Shown here: one piece after another, positions 42,243-52,300 of the stretch
Layout of the letters: the number at the start of each line of letters is the position of its first letter
Numbering within the stretch: the stretch's first letter is position 1
Origin: Frondihabitans sp. 762G35
Lineage (GTDB): Bacteria > Actinomycetota > Actinomycetes > Actinomycetales > Microbacteriaceae
Assembly: GCF_002074055.1 (NCBI RefSeq)
Contig: NZ_CP014619.1
Span: forward strand, 2,356,001 to 2,420,000
DNA: 64,000 nt
Reading direction: 5' to 3'
Position numbers and translations under genes: made by a program
The notes under the pieces: generated by a model
What the model was told of the DNA's origin: nothing
The model's input: the letters and a program-made list of their open reading frames with translations, nothing else
Database searches by the model: none

Positions 42243-43847
42243 ATGGACCCGCACGACTACCTGCACGCTCTCAAGAAGAGTTGGATCGTCATCGTCGCCC
42301 TCGTCGTGGTGGGCTTCGTCGTCGGATTCGGCGCGTCGCACGCGCAGCCGGACAGCTACCGCGCGACCAGCAGCGTCTTCGTGTCGTCGTCTCAGGGGAC
42401 GGCCTCCGACCAGCTGCTGCAGGGATCGTCGTTCAGCCTCGCCCAGGTCCAGTCGTACGCGCAGCTCGCCACCACCCCCGCGGTCCTCGAGCCCGTCATC
42501 GCCGACCTCGGCCTCGACGTGACGCCCGCCCAGCTGGCGACCCGCGTGACCGCGTCCGTGCCGCTCAACACCGTCATCATCGACATCACCGCGACCGACG
42601 CGTCGCCGAAGCAGGCCGCCGCCATCTCGAACGCGGTCAGCTCGTCGCTCCGCACGGTCACGACCGACCTCACCCCCCAGACCACCTCCGGCTCCGGCGT
42701 CGTGTCGCTGTCGATCGTCGCCCCCGCGACCACCCCGACCGTGCCGGCCGGCCCCAACCGCCACCTGATCGAGCTCCTCGCCGCACTCGTCGGCCTCGTC
42801 GTCGGCGTGATCTACGCGGTCACCCGCTTCACCCTCGACACGCGCCTGCGCAGCGCCTCGGACGTGGCGAAGCTCACCACCGCGCCGGTGCTCGGCACGG
42901 TCCAGCGCCTCGCCCACGGCGCCCCGTACGGCCTGGCCCTGCGCGACCAGCCCGAGTCCGCTTCCGCGGAGGACGTCCGCCGCATCCGCACCACCCTCCA
43001 GTTCGCGGTCGCAGGAGCCCCGGCGACCTCCCTCACGGTGGTCTCGGCGCGCCCCGGCGACGGCCGCACCGCGTTCGCCCTGGATCTCGCCCTCGCCGCG
43101 GCGGAGCGCTCCGCCCGGGTCCTCGTCATCGACGCCGACCTGCGCTCCGGCGGCCTCGCCGCCCTGGCCCGGACCGAGGGATCGGCCGGTCTCACGACCG
43201 TCCTCGACGGCACTCAGACCCTCGCCGACGCCGTGACCGAGGTGCAGCGGGGCGTCTTCGTCCTCCCCGCGGGCCAGCTGTCGCAGGCCCCGAGCCTCGC
43301 CCTCGGCTCCCCGGCGTTCGCGTCGCTCCTCGAGGACGCCCGCAAGCACTACGACCTCGTCATCGTCGACACCCCGGCCCTCCAGCCGTACGCCGACGCG
43401 CTGTCGGTCGTCGGACACACCGACGGCGCCGTCGTCGTCGCGGCCGCGAAGTCGACGAACCGGGCGCAGCTCTCCTCGACCCTCTCCGCTCTCGAGGGCG
43501 TCGCGGCCCCCGTGCTCGGCGTCGTCGTGACCAAGGGGGCACCCGAGGCCCACGCTCACGCACCGGCCCGCTCGCACGCGGCTGCGGCCGCGCCCGCCGC
43601 CGCCGGTGCGCAGGCGTCGGTCACGGCGCACGCGGCTCACGCCGCCGAGGCCGCCGCCGACGCCGCGGAGGCGCCGGGCGCGTCCGTCGCCGCGACGGAC
43701 GAGGACGCCGACACGAACACGGACACGGACACGACGTCGACCGACGCCGACGACACCCCCACCGCCGCCGCCTCCGCGACGCCGCCCCGACGTCCCGGAC
43801 AGCGACCGACCAGCGCCCGTCCCGCGGCGCGCGGCACCAAGCGCTAG
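42243..43847 (+). CDS. Wzz/BY-kinase-like fusion protein of exopolysaccharide synthesis
   Basis: 534 residues: N-terminal membrane segment (~15-32), Wzz chain-length domain to ~165, second membrane segment (~178-198), then a CpsD/Mrp-like P-loop domain (~240-430) with LVIDADLRSGG (Walker A') and LVIVDTPALQPYAD (Walker B). The Walker A is SARPGDGRTAFAL, with Arg where Lys is expected, and the C-terminus is Ala/His rich then Asp/Thr rich with no tyrosine cluster. So kinase activity is doubtful; it may act as a chain-length regulator only. It opens the matrix locus on the plus strand and faces the glycosyltransferase genes. Confidence 0.82.
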   Translation: MDPHDYLHALKKSWIVIVALVVVGFVVGFGASHAQPDSYRATSSVFVSSSQGTASDQLLQGSSFSLAQVQSYAQLATTPAVLEPVIADLGLDVTPAQLATRVTASVPLNTVIIDITATDASPKQAAAISNAVSSSLRTVTTDLTPQTTSGSGVVSLSIVAPATTPTVPAGPNRHLIELLAALVGLVVGVIYAVTRFTLDTRLRSASDVAKLTTAPVLGTVQRLAHGAPYGLALRDQPESASAEDVRRIRTTLQFAVAGAPATSLTVVSARPGDGRTAFALDLALAAAERSARVLVIDADLRSGGLAALARTEGSAGLTTVLDGTQTLADAVTEVQRGVFVLPAGQLSQAPSLALGSPAFASLLEDARKHYDLVIVDTPALQPYADALSVVGHTDGAVVVAAAKSTNRAQLSSTLSALEGVAAPVLGVVVTKGAPEAHAHAPARSHAAAAAPAAAGAQASVTAHAAHAAEAAADAAEAPGASVAATDEDADTNTDTDTTSTDADDTPTAAASATPPRRPGQRPTSARPAARGTKR

Positions 43848-43858
43848 CCGCTCTCTCG

Positions 43859-43904
43859 GGCCCGCCTCGACCGGCCGGTCGCCGTCGACGGCGTCAGGGG
43901 CGGG
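43859..43904. terminator. Possible bidirectional hairpin
   Basis: CCCGCC (43861-43866) and GGCGGG (43899-43904) flank a G+C-rich interior in the 67-base gap between convergent genes. Stem is short, no T-tract. Confidence 0.35.
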
Positions 43905-43914
43905 TCGACAAGCG

Positions 43915-44847
43915 TCAGCGCCGGTACTCCTGGTAGCGGTAGCCCCAGGCACCGGTGAGGAGCCCCGCTCCCCGCGCGAGGGTGCGCACGCCGCGGGCCC
44001 GCTGGCCGATGCGTCGGAGCGCCGTGCCCGCGACCAGGCGCGCCGCGCCTCCTGCGAGCCGGAGAGCTCCCTCGCCGCTGAGGCGGAGCCGGAGGCGCAG
44101 GCGCCCCGCCGCCCGGCCGTGCAGGATCAGCGACGTCATGGCCCAGCCGTTGCCGCTCGAGAACGCGCGCTGCACGACCCAGCGCCGCGTGACCCGCGCG
44201 GCGGGCACGACGTCGGTGACGACCGCGTCGGCGTGCCAGAGCATCCGGCCCCCGGCGCGCACGATCTGACGGGTGAAGAGGGTGTCCTCCCCGCCGAACG
44301 AGCCGAGGGAGACGTCGAAGCGGAGACCGGCGGAGCGCACGAAGCGGAGGTCGAGCAGCAGGTTATTGGTCGCTCCCACGTCGATCGCCGTGCCGGTGGG
44401 GAGCTGACGCCGGACGAAGAAGCGCCCCGCCTCGATCCACGCGTCGGGCGCGACCTGGTACTCGGAGACGACGGGCCCCACGACGGCCGCGGCCCGCTCG
44501 CGGTGCTGCAGGCCGACGAGGAGCGACAGCCAGCGGGCCGACGGGCGCTCGTCGTCGTCGATGAAGACGAGGAGGTCCTCGGTGGCGCTCTCGTCGAGGG
44601 CACGGTTGCGGGCCGCCGAGATCCCCGGCTCCGGTTCGTGCGCGTAGTCGATCTCGACGTCCTCCGACGCGGCGGCGGCCCGCTCGACGGTCTCCCGGGC
44701 GGACGCGTCCGGGTCGTTGTCGACGACGAGGACGCGCGTCGCGACGTCACCGGCCACGGCCGCGGCCTGCTCGACGAGCAGAGGCAGGATCGCCTCCAGG
44801 TCGTCCTTCCGGCGGAAGGTGAGGACGGCGATGGTGAGGGTCGTCAT
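43915..44847 (-). CDS. Family 2 glycosyltransferase
   Basis: 310 residues from ATG 44847, overlapping the preceding glycosyltransferase stop (ATGA). GT-A features: TIAVLTFRRKDDLEAI, RVLVVDNDPDASA (~40), EPGISAARNRALDES (~78) and the DxD-like FIDDDERPS (~95). Acceptor-side WxxD-type region is near SFGGEDTLFTRQIV (~190). The C-terminal third is basic with no clear membrane anchor (RLRLRLRLSGEGALRL). It transfers a nucleotide sugar during repeat-unit assembly. Confidence 0.88.
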   Translation of the reverse strand: MTTLTIAVLTFRRKDDLEAILPLLVEQAAAVAGDVATRVLVVDNDPDASARETVERAAAASEDVEIDYAHEPEPGISAARNRALDESATEDLLVFIDDDERPSARWLSLLVGLQHRERAAAVVGPVVSEYQVAPDAWIEAGRFFVRRQLPTGTAIDVGATNNLLLDLRFVRSAGLRFDVSLGSFGGEDTLFTRQIVRAGGRMLWHADAVVTDVVPAARVTRRWVVQRAFSSGNGWAMTSLILHGRAAGRLRLRLRLSGEGALRLAGGAARLVAGTALRRIGQRARGVRTLARGAGLLTGAWGYRYQEYRR

Positions 44848-45920
44848 GACCCCATCCTGCCGTCTTCGACGAGTTCGTCGAGGCTGAGCCCGGCGACCGA
44901 CAGGGCGAAGCCGGCGAGCCGGTCGACGAAGTGCCGCAGCGTGAGGTCCTCCTCGACGCTCCTGCGGGCCGCCTGGCCGAGGCGGACGGCGAGCGAGCGG
45001 TCCTCGAGCGTCCGCAGGAGGCGTTCGGCCAGGGCCTCCGCATCGCCGACCGGCACCAGGAACCCGGTCCGGCCGTCGTCGACGTAGTCCTCGATGCCGG
45101 GTGTCCGCGTCAGGACGACCGCGCGACCGACGGCCATGGCCTCGAGGGCGACGACGTGGCCCGAGGCGTGCAGGTTGTCGCCCGTCGCGTTCGCGAAGCA
45201 CCAGGCGCGGGAGTGGAGGTCACGGAGCTCGTCCGGGTCGAGCCGGTCGAAGGTAGTGACACCCCGGGGCACGGCGGCGCCCGCGGAGCCCTCGTCCTGG
45301 ACGACGAACTGCGCCCAGGGCATCCGGTCGCGCACGATCTCGACCGCAGCGTAGAGCGTCGCCAGGTCGCGGTGCCGATCGAGGCCCGCGCTGACGACCA
45401 GGGGCGCGTCGCCCGAGGGGAACGGTTCCGCGCGGAAGAAGTCGGAGTCGACCCCCGCCCGGAAGTACGCGATCCGCGGACCGTCGTCGCCGACGAACGC
45501 GCGGAGGGCGTCGACCTGGCCCCGGCTCGTCACCCAGAGGCCGTCGAGAGCCCGCAGGACCTCGCGCATCCGCCCGGGGTCGCGCCCCTCGCGGACGATG
45601 TCGGTGATCCACTGGACGCCCGTCACCATCGTCTGGCGCGGCTCCCTGAGTGCCAGACGCCGGCCCGCGTTCTCGTCCCAGGTGAGGCCGATGCCACCGC
45701 GCCGCGCACCGCCGGCGAGCAGAGGTCGGCGCCGGGGCAGGATCCGCCCGCGCACCTTCTCGCCGAGCGTCGGCTCCGAGAGCGAGCCCACGGTGGCGGC
45801 GGGGTCGACCTCGCGCAGGGCCTCCAGTCCGTGCGGCCACTCGCCGGGCGTCCTGCCGCGCTGGAACGCGTCGCGCCAGGCGTCCAGGTCGGTCTCGTGG
45901 GGGAAGAGGACGTCGAGCAT
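44844..45920 (-). CDS. Family 4-type glycosyltransferase
   Basis: 358 residues from ATG 45920. The GT-B C-terminal half is evident: LVVSAGLDRHRDLATLYAA (~178), then HASGHVVALEAMAVGRAVVLTRTPGIEDYV (~265), the donor-binding EX7E-like segment, and ahead of it WCFANATGDNLHASG. The N-terminal half has ITDIVREGRDPGRMREVL. Translationally coupled to the family 2 enzyme downstream. Divergent from the plus-strand glycosyltransferase at 46031. Confidence 0.85.
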   Translation of the reverse strand: MLDVLFPHETDLDAWRDAFQRGRTPGEWPHGLEALREVDPAATVGSLSEPTLGEKVRGRILPRRRPLLAGGARRGGIGLTWDENAGRRLALREPRQTMVTGVQWITDIVREGRDPGRMREVLRALDGLWVTSRGQVDALRAFVGDDGPRIAYFRAGVDSDFFRAEPFPSGDAPLVVSAGLDRHRDLATLYAAVEIVRDRMPWAQFVVQDEGSAGAAVPRGVTTFDRLDPDELRDLHSRAWCFANATGDNLHASGHVVALEAMAVGRAVVLTRTPGIEDYVDDGRTGFLVPVGDAEALAERLLRTLEDRSLAVRLGQAARRSVEEDLTLRHFVDRLAGFALSVAGLSLDELVEDGRMGS

Positions 45921-46030
45921 CAGGCGGCCCTCCGCTCGGGGCGCGCGGGAGCGGCCGCAGGCCGACCGGATGCACGCGGGAAAGTAGGATGGGTGCCATC
46001 GCACGCCGGGCGCACGGGAGGGGACACCGC

Positions 46031-46951
46031 TTGGAAGGCCCCCGCAGCACCGCCGTGATCGTCGTCAACTACGGCTCCAGCGCTCTTCTCCGCTCGAACC
46101 TCGCGCCCCTGTCGCGGGCCCGTCCGGGCCTCCTCGTCGTGGTGGTCGACAACTTCACCGACGAGCGCGAGGCGGCGGCGCTCGGGGCGCTCGGTCGAGC
46201 GGAGGGCTGGGAGGTCGTCCTCTCCCCCGAGAACGTCGGCTTCGGGGCCGGCATGAACCTCGGAGCCGCTCGGGCGCTCGAACGCGGTGCCGGGACGCTC
46301 GTGCTCCTGAACCCCGACGCCCTGCTCTCGCCGGAGGCGTTGGACGCGCTCGCGGGCGAGGTCGAGCGGGAGCCCTCGGTGATGGTCGCCCCGCGCATCC
46401 TGCGACCCGACGGCTCGGTCTGGTTCGAGGGTTCCGACCTCTACCTCGACGACGGCCGCATCCGGTCCCGGCGCAGGCGCATCGAGGGAGCGCGCGTCGA
46501 GGAGTGGCTGAGCGGGGCCTGCGTGGCCCTCTCGGCCGAGCTGTGGAAGCGCTGCGGCGGATTCGACGAGGAGTACTTCCTCTACTGGGAGGACGTCGAC
46601 CTCTCGCGCCGCGTGACCCGCGCCGGCGGCGCCCTCCGCGTGGCGAGCGACGTCGACGTCGTCCACGCCGAGGGCGGGACGCAGGGCGACGGCGCGGAGG
46701 AGACCGGCCAGGCGAAGTCGTCGACCTACTACTACTACAACATCCGCAACCGGATGCTCTTCGCCGCCCGCCACCTCGACGACGACGCCGTGCGGCGTTG
46801 GAGCCGTCAGGCGCTGCCGATCGCCTGGGAGGTGCTGCTGCAGGGCGGCCGGAGGCAGCTCGTCACGACGCCGTCGACCCTGCTCGTGGCTCTCCGGGCC
46901 GTCCGCGACGGTCGACGGATCGCTCGCGAGGGTCTCCGCCGGACGAACTGA
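46031..46951 (+). CDS. Family 2 glycosyltransferase, rhamnosyltransferase-like
   Basis: 306 residues from TTG 46031, chosen because GGGAGGGG stands eight bases upstream; an ATG at 45989 is in frame but less likely. GT-A motifs: TAVIVVNYGSSALL, LVVVVDNFTDERE, PENVGFGAGMNLGAARAL (~68), LLNPDALLSPEAL (DxD-like) and FDEEYFLYWEDVDLSRRV (~180), as in WsbF/rhamnosyltransferases. It ends two bases before the convergent flippase stop. Confidence 0.87.
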   Translation: MEGPRSTAVIVVNYGSSALLRSNLAPLSRARPGLLVVVVDNFTDEREAAALGALGRAEGWEVVLSPENVGFGAGMNLGAARALERGAGTLVLLNPDALLSPEALDALAGEVEREPSVMVAPRILRPDGSVWFEGSDLYLDDGRIRSRRRRIEGARVEEWLSGACVALSAELWKRCGGFDEEYFLYWEDVDLSRRVTRAGGALRVASDVDVVHAEGGTQGDGAEETGQAKSSTYYYYNIRNRMLFAARHLDDDAVRRWSRQALPIAWEVLLQGGRRQLVTTPSTLLVALRAVRDGRRIAREGLRRTN

Positions 46952-46953
46952 TC

Positions 46954-48321
46954 TCACTCCGCGTCGCTCGCGGAGGCGGGCGCCGCCGCGCGACGCTTCA
47001 GGTCGCGCGAGACGTACCAGAGGTCGGGCACGACCTGGCAGATCAGCACCGAGATCGCCGAACCCATGATGGGCCCCGCCGCACCGAAGGGGGCGATCAG
47101 GAACCACGACAGCCCGAGGTTCAGCGGCACCATGATGAGGATCGGGATCACCTGGAAGGTGAGCCCCGCCTTGTCGGTCATGTACATGCCGACCGGGTAC
47201 TTCGCCGCCTGCATGGCCACGAACACGACGAACCAGACCAGGAGCCATGCGCTGAGCTGGATCCGGTCACCCGCGATGAAGTGCACGAGGAACGGCGACA
47301 CCAGGGCCAGCGCCGTCCCGACCAGCACCGCCCCGAGCGTGAACCAGATCGTCGGCTTGGTCGGCGACTCGATGCGCCCCTGGGAGCGGGCCTTGGCGTA
47401 GTGCGGCCACAGGGCGATGCCGGAGGCCGCGATCGTCTGCAGGACGAGCCCGAAGAGCTGCGCGGCGAGGTTGTACTGCGCGAGGTCGTCCTGGGTGCCC
47501 GCGTGGCTGAGCAGGAGGCGGTCGGTCTGCAGCGTCAGCGGCATCGCGACGGTCTGGATGAGCATCGGCCACGCCAGGTGGATCGCCTTGACGCCCGGGT
47601 ACGACCGGATGCGCGGTACGAGGCGGATCGCCTGGCCGACCTGCGGCGAGAGGGCGCGGGCGCCGATGGCGAGGCAGATGACCGACAGGAGGCTGTTCGC
47701 CACGTAGGAGACGACCGCGAGGTAGGTGCCTGCGGGCACGTTCAGCATGACGAAGGTGCCGATCACGAGCAGCATCGTGGGCGCGACGACGGCCTGGCTG
47801 GCCACCTGCACGTTCGTCTTCTTGAGACCGACCAGGATGCGCTGGCCGACGGTCATCGGGACGACGACCCCGTAGACGAAGAGGCAGAGCCCCGCCGCGA
47901 TGTTGCCGCCGGGCAGAAGGCCCTTGCCTAGGAGGGCCGGCCACAGCCCCAGGACCGTGATGACGATCGACGCGACCACCATGATCCCGCCGGAGACGAT
48001 CAGGATGCGGAAGGCGGTGACGATGGTCCGCTTGACCCGGTCGTCGGTGCGGGGCGACGAGGATCCTGCGACCGCGTTGATGACGACGGCCGCCATGCCG
48101 AGGTCGGCGAAGGGCAGGAGCGTCGGGAACGTCGAGAGGAGGCCGTACTGCACGTAGGCGCCCGTGCCGAAGTTCTGGAGGATGAGGCGGCTCGTGATGA
48201 TCCCCAGGATGCCGGAGAGCGCCATCACGAACACCTTGACGGCAGCCGTCGACCCGACCGCGCCCATGGGGCCGCCGGCTCGGGGTCGGGTGGTCTCGGT
48301 GGAGGTCTTCGTGTCGGTCAT
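46954..48321 (-). CDS. Polysaccharide flippase, MOP/MATE superfamily (Wzx-like)
   Basis: 455 residues from ATG 48321 with twelve to fourteen hydrophobic segments. TSRLILQNFGTGAYVQYGLLSTFPTLLPFADLGM at the start is the Wzx-type signature, and the later HYAKARSQGRIE marks the cytoplasmic loop. It probably flips a lipid-linked repeat unit across the membrane. ATG overlaps the upstream glycosyltransferase stop (ATGA). Last gene of the operon that begins with the giant secreted protein at 54103. Confidence 0.85.
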   Translation of the reverse strand: MTDTKTSTETTRPRAGGPMGAVGSTAAVKVFVMALSGILGIITSRLILQNFGTGAYVQYGLLSTFPTLLPFADLGMAAVVINAVAGSSSPRTDDRVKRTIVTAFRILIVSGGIMVVASIVITVLGLWPALLGKGLLPGGNIAAGLCLFVYGVVVPMTVGQRILVGLKKTNVQVASQAVVAPTMLLVIGTFVMLNVPAGTYLAVVSYVANSLLSVICLAIGARALSPQVGQAIRLVPRIRSYPGVKAIHLAWPMLIQTVAMPLTLQTDRLLLSHAGTQDDLAQYNLAAQLFGLVLQTIAASGIALWPHYAKARSQGRIESPTKPTIWFTLGAVLVGTALALVSPFLVHFIAGDRIQLSAWLLVWFVVFVAMQAAKYPVGMYMTDKAGLTFQVIPILIMVPLNLGLSWFLIAPFGAAGPIMGSAISVLICQVVPDLWYVSRDLKRRAAAPASASDAE

Positions 48322-49382
48322 GTTACCGGGGCCTCCACGGAGGAGCCGCGGTGGAGCGCCACGGCCCGGCGGTAGGCGCGGACGTGGTCGGCTCCCGCGA
48401 CGTCCCACTCGCGGAGGGAGAGGTCGGGTCGGTCGGAGTCACCGAGAGCCGCCGCCCCGTCGAGGGCGGTCTCGATGTCGCGGGCGTCGAGGTCGCCGCG
48501 GAAGTGGTGGACCCACGACTCGCCGACCTCGTGGGCGAGGCGGCGCGTCACCTCGTTGTCCGGGACGAGCACGGGGCGGTCGAGGGAGAGGGCGGTCAGC
48601 GCCGTGCCCGAGTTGTGCATCTCGCGATAGGGCAGGACGACGAGCTGCGCGCTCGTCACGACGTCCACGAGCTCCGCGTCGTCGAGGAAGCGCGGCACGA
48701 GGGCGATCCGCTCGTCGAGGGACGCGAGCGCCGCGAGCTCGGCCTCGAGCTCCGGGGTGCTGGCCCGCCCCGCGGCCACCAGGCTGGCGTCGCTCCGGAC
48801 ACCGCGGAAGGCCTCGAGGAGTCCCTCGACCCCCTTGTAGCGGCGGATCAGACCGACGAACGCGGCCCGGCCCGGCACCCGGTCCTGCCGGGGGATCCCG
48901 GCGAACCAGTCGCGGTAGTGGCCGTGCGGGATGAGCTCGAAAGCCCGACCCTCGACCTCGGGAGTGTCGTCGTTGAGACGGATCCACAGCGCGGTGCGCC
49001 GTTCGATCAGGGACAGCAGGAGCCGCTCCCGCCGCGAGATCCCGGTGGGGAGCTCCAGGTTGTGCAGCGTCCGCACGATCGGGGTCCGTGTCGCCGCGAG
49101 CTTGGCGAGGAGCAGGAGGGTGAGCCCCTGCCGGGCGAGCTTCTTAGCAGGGCTGTGGCCCGAGACCAGGATTTCGGGCCAGTGCACGTGGAAGACGTCG
49201 GCGCGCTTCAGGAGCGCGGCGCGGAACGAGAACGTCCGGACGGCGACGCCGGGCTGCGCGGCGACCGCCCGGCCCAGCATCACCAGGTAGGGATTCGTGG
49301 TGGGCCGGGGCCGCGGGAAGGACTGCTGCACGATGAACGTGCGTCCTCCCGCGTCCCCGACCCGGCCGCGGATCCTCGTCAC
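48318..49382 (-). CDS. Glycosyltransferase (GT-B fold)
   Basis: 354 residues from GTG 49382, overlapping the stop of the giant secreted protein (GTGA). The N-terminal half has VFHVHWPEILVSG (~65) and TLHNLELPTGIS, and the C-terminal half AAFVGLIRRYKGVEGLLEAF (~175), VVLPYREMHNSGTALTALSLDRPVLVPDN (~260), as in GumK/GT4-like enzymes that build capsule or exopolysaccharide. Coupled to a secreted structural protein upstream and to the flippase downstream. Confidence 0.84.
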   Translation of the reverse strand: MTRIRGRVGDAGGRTFIVQQSFPRPRPTTNPYLVMLGRAVAAQPGVAVRTFSFRAALLKRADVFHVHWPEILVSGHSPAKKLARQGLTLLLLAKLAATRTPIVRTLHNLELPTGISRRERLLLSLIERRTALWIRLNDDTPEVEGRAFELIPHGHYRDWFAGIPRQDRVPGRAAFVGLIRRYKGVEGLLEAFRGVRSDASLVAAGRASTPELEAELAALASLDERIALVPRFLDDAELVDVVTSAQLVVLPYREMHNSGTALTALSLDRPVLVPDNEVTRRLAHEVGESWVHHFRGDLDARDIETALDGAAALGDSDRPDLSLREWDVAGADHVRAYRRAVALHRGSSVEAPVT

Positions 49383-52300
49383 GGCTTGAAGGCGCTCAGC
49401 TGCGAGACACTCACGACCTGCGGGAGGTTCGTCGCGCTGCCGGAGAGGTAGCCGACCACGCCGACCCCGCCCGGATTCTGCAGGGCCGCGTAGCTGTCGG
49501 TGGCCGTCTCGGCCCAGGCCGTGGGCTCCGTGGTCCCGGTCGCCCAGATCTTCGCGCGGACCGTCGTCGGGGAGGTTCCCGTCGCCTGGACGCGGATCGT
49601 GAAGCTGGATCCGGCCGTGGCCGAGAGGCCGGCGATGTTCTTCTCCGCGACCAGGGTCGTGGCGGTTCCGCTGGCCTGGTACGAGAGCAGCGAGAGGCCG
49701 ACGGCACCGTTCGACTGCAGGCGGGCCTGAGCGCGGTACTCGGTGTTCGTTCCCACCGTGCGGGCCACGGCGGAGACGTACGTGCCGCCACCGGTCGGAG
49801 CCTTGCTGGCCGCGAAGGTGAACGACAGGTCCGTGTTCGCCTGCGAGACGCCGTTCAGGTAGGCCGCGATCTGCGTCCCGCCGGTCGGCAGCGACAGCGC
49901 ACCGGAGCCGTTGCTCACGGAGAGGTTCGACGCGCTGCCGACCCTCGTCCACGCGCCTCCGGCGTTCGCCGTCCCCCAGCCGCCCGTGACGGTCCGGGAG
50001 AACGCGTCGAGGGCGAAGGGGGTCCCGGCCGGGGCGGTGACGGTGACGGTCTGCGTGGCCTTGTTCGTGGCTCCGCCGTTGTCGGTCACCGTGAGCGTCA
50101 CCGTGTAGGTGCCGGCCGCGGTGTAGGTGTGGCTGGTCGTCGCACCGGTCGCGGTCGCGCCGTCCCCGAAGGTCCAGGCGTACGAGGCCACGGTGCCGTC
50201 GGCGTCGGTGGAGCCCGTGCCGTCGGCGGTGATGGCCAGGTTCGACGCTGCCGTCGTGAACGACGCCACCGGCGGCTGGTTCGGCGCCGGAGCGACGGTG
50301 ACCGTCTGCGAGGCGGTTCCGGTCGCGCCCTGGTTGTCCGTCACCGTGAGCTTCACGGTGTAGGTGCCCGCCGCGGCGTAGGTGTGGCTCGCCGTGGCTC
50401 CGGTGGCGGTCGCGCCGTCTCCGAAGGTCCAGGCGTAGCTCGCCACGGTGCCGTCCGGGTCGCTCGACGCGGTGGCGTCGACGGCCAGGGCCAGGTTGGT
50501 GGCGGTCGGCGTGAACGCGGCCGTCGGCGGGACGTTGGCCGGAGGCGCGACGGCCACCTGGGCGGACGAGGCGCCCGTGGCTCCCTGGTTGTCCGTCACG
50601 GTGAGCTTCACCGTGTAGGTGCCGGCCGCGGCGTAGGTGTGCGACGGCTTGACGCCGGTGCCGGTCGCGCCGTCACCGAAGTCCCAGGCGTACGAAGCCA
50701 CGGTGCCGTCGGGATCCGACGACGCGGTCGCGTCGAACGCGGCCCCGAGGTTCGTCACGACGCTCGTGTACGAGGCGACCGGGGGCTGGTTGGCGGGCAC
50801 GGTCACGGTGACCTGCTGCGTCGAGGAGCCGGTGGCTCCCTGGTTGTCCGTCACCGTGAGCTTGACCGTGTAGGTGCCGGCCGCGGCGTAGGTGTGCGAC
50901 GGCTTGACGCCGGTGTCGGTCGTCCCGTCACCGAAGTCCCAGGCGTACGAGGCCACGGTCCCGTCGGAGTCGCTCGACGCGCTCCCGTCGAAGGCCACGG
51001 CCAGGTTGGTCGGCGTCGCGGTGAAGGTGGAGGTCGGCGCGGCGTTCGCCGGCGTCCCCCCGGCCCCGAGGGCGAAGTGCTGAGCCACCGTGGAGGCGTC
51101 GAGGGTGTGGTCGTAGACCGCGACCTCGTCGATCGTGCCCGGGAAGTAGGCGCTCGAGGAGCCCCACGTCGTGTCGCCGCCGACCTTCCAGTAGCCCTGG
51201 TAGGCCTGGGCCTGCGTCGTCGGGTTGGTGCCGATGAGGGCGCCGTCGACGTACAGCTTCAGACCGTCGGAACCCTGGGTGGCGACGACGTAGTGCCAGG
51301 TGCCGTCGTTGTAGCTGGCCGGGGTGGTGACGGTGTTCGTCTGGCCGGTGTACGTGCCGAAGACGAGCTGACCGTTGTCCTGCATGTAGACGTGGCGGTC
51401 GTAGGCGCTCGACTGACCGGTCTGGTTGTTGCCGAAGCCGATGATCTTTCCACCGGTCGTCGTCGTGGTCTTGAACCACGACTCCAGCGCGTACGTCTCC
51501 GGGTCGTTGTACGACTGCGAACTCACGACCTGGCCCGACGACCCGTCGAGGGTCGCCGCGTGGTTGGACGTGCCCGCGAGAGCGCCCGGAGCCTGCTGCG
51601 TCACGCCGCCGACGTAAAGGCCGTCGGACTGCGTGTTGCTGGCGTCCTTCGCCGTCGCGGAGCCCGCGGCGTCGTCGAGGCGCCAGTAGAGGCTCGGGTT
51701 GTCGGTGAAGACCCGGTTGCCGTAGGCGTCGGCCGGGGCCGTGGCGAGCGTCGTCGTGTTCCCGGCGGCGATCCACTGGGCGTCGACCTGGTTGCGCGAG
51801 AGCGCGGTCGGGTAGACGGACACGTCGTCGATGGCGCCGGCGAAGAAGTTCGCGCCGTTCCACGAGGAGTCGCCGCCGACCCGCCAGTAGCCCTGGTAGT
51901 TCTGCGCGGAGGAGTTCGAGCGCGAGCCGACCAGCTTGCCGTCGACGAAGAAGGTCTGACCGGCGGAGGAGAGCGTGCCGATCACCTGGTGCCAGGTGCC
52001 GTCGTTCAGGGCCTTGGGGCTCGTGATGATCTCGGTGTTGCCGTCGTAGACGCCGAAGTTCACCTTGCCGGACGGGTCCATGTAGATGTGACGGTCGTAG
52101 TTCGACGAGGTGCCGGTCTTCGTGTCGCCGAAGCCGACGATCTTGCCTCCGGCGGTCGTGGTGGTCTTGAACCAGGCCTCGACCGAGAAGGTCTGCGGTC
52201 CCTGGACGGCCGTCTGCGTGGCGGCGAGGCCCGAGGCGTCACCCGAGAACGTCGATCCGGTGCTGCCGTCCGTCGCCGACCCCGCGGTTCCGCGGCTCAC

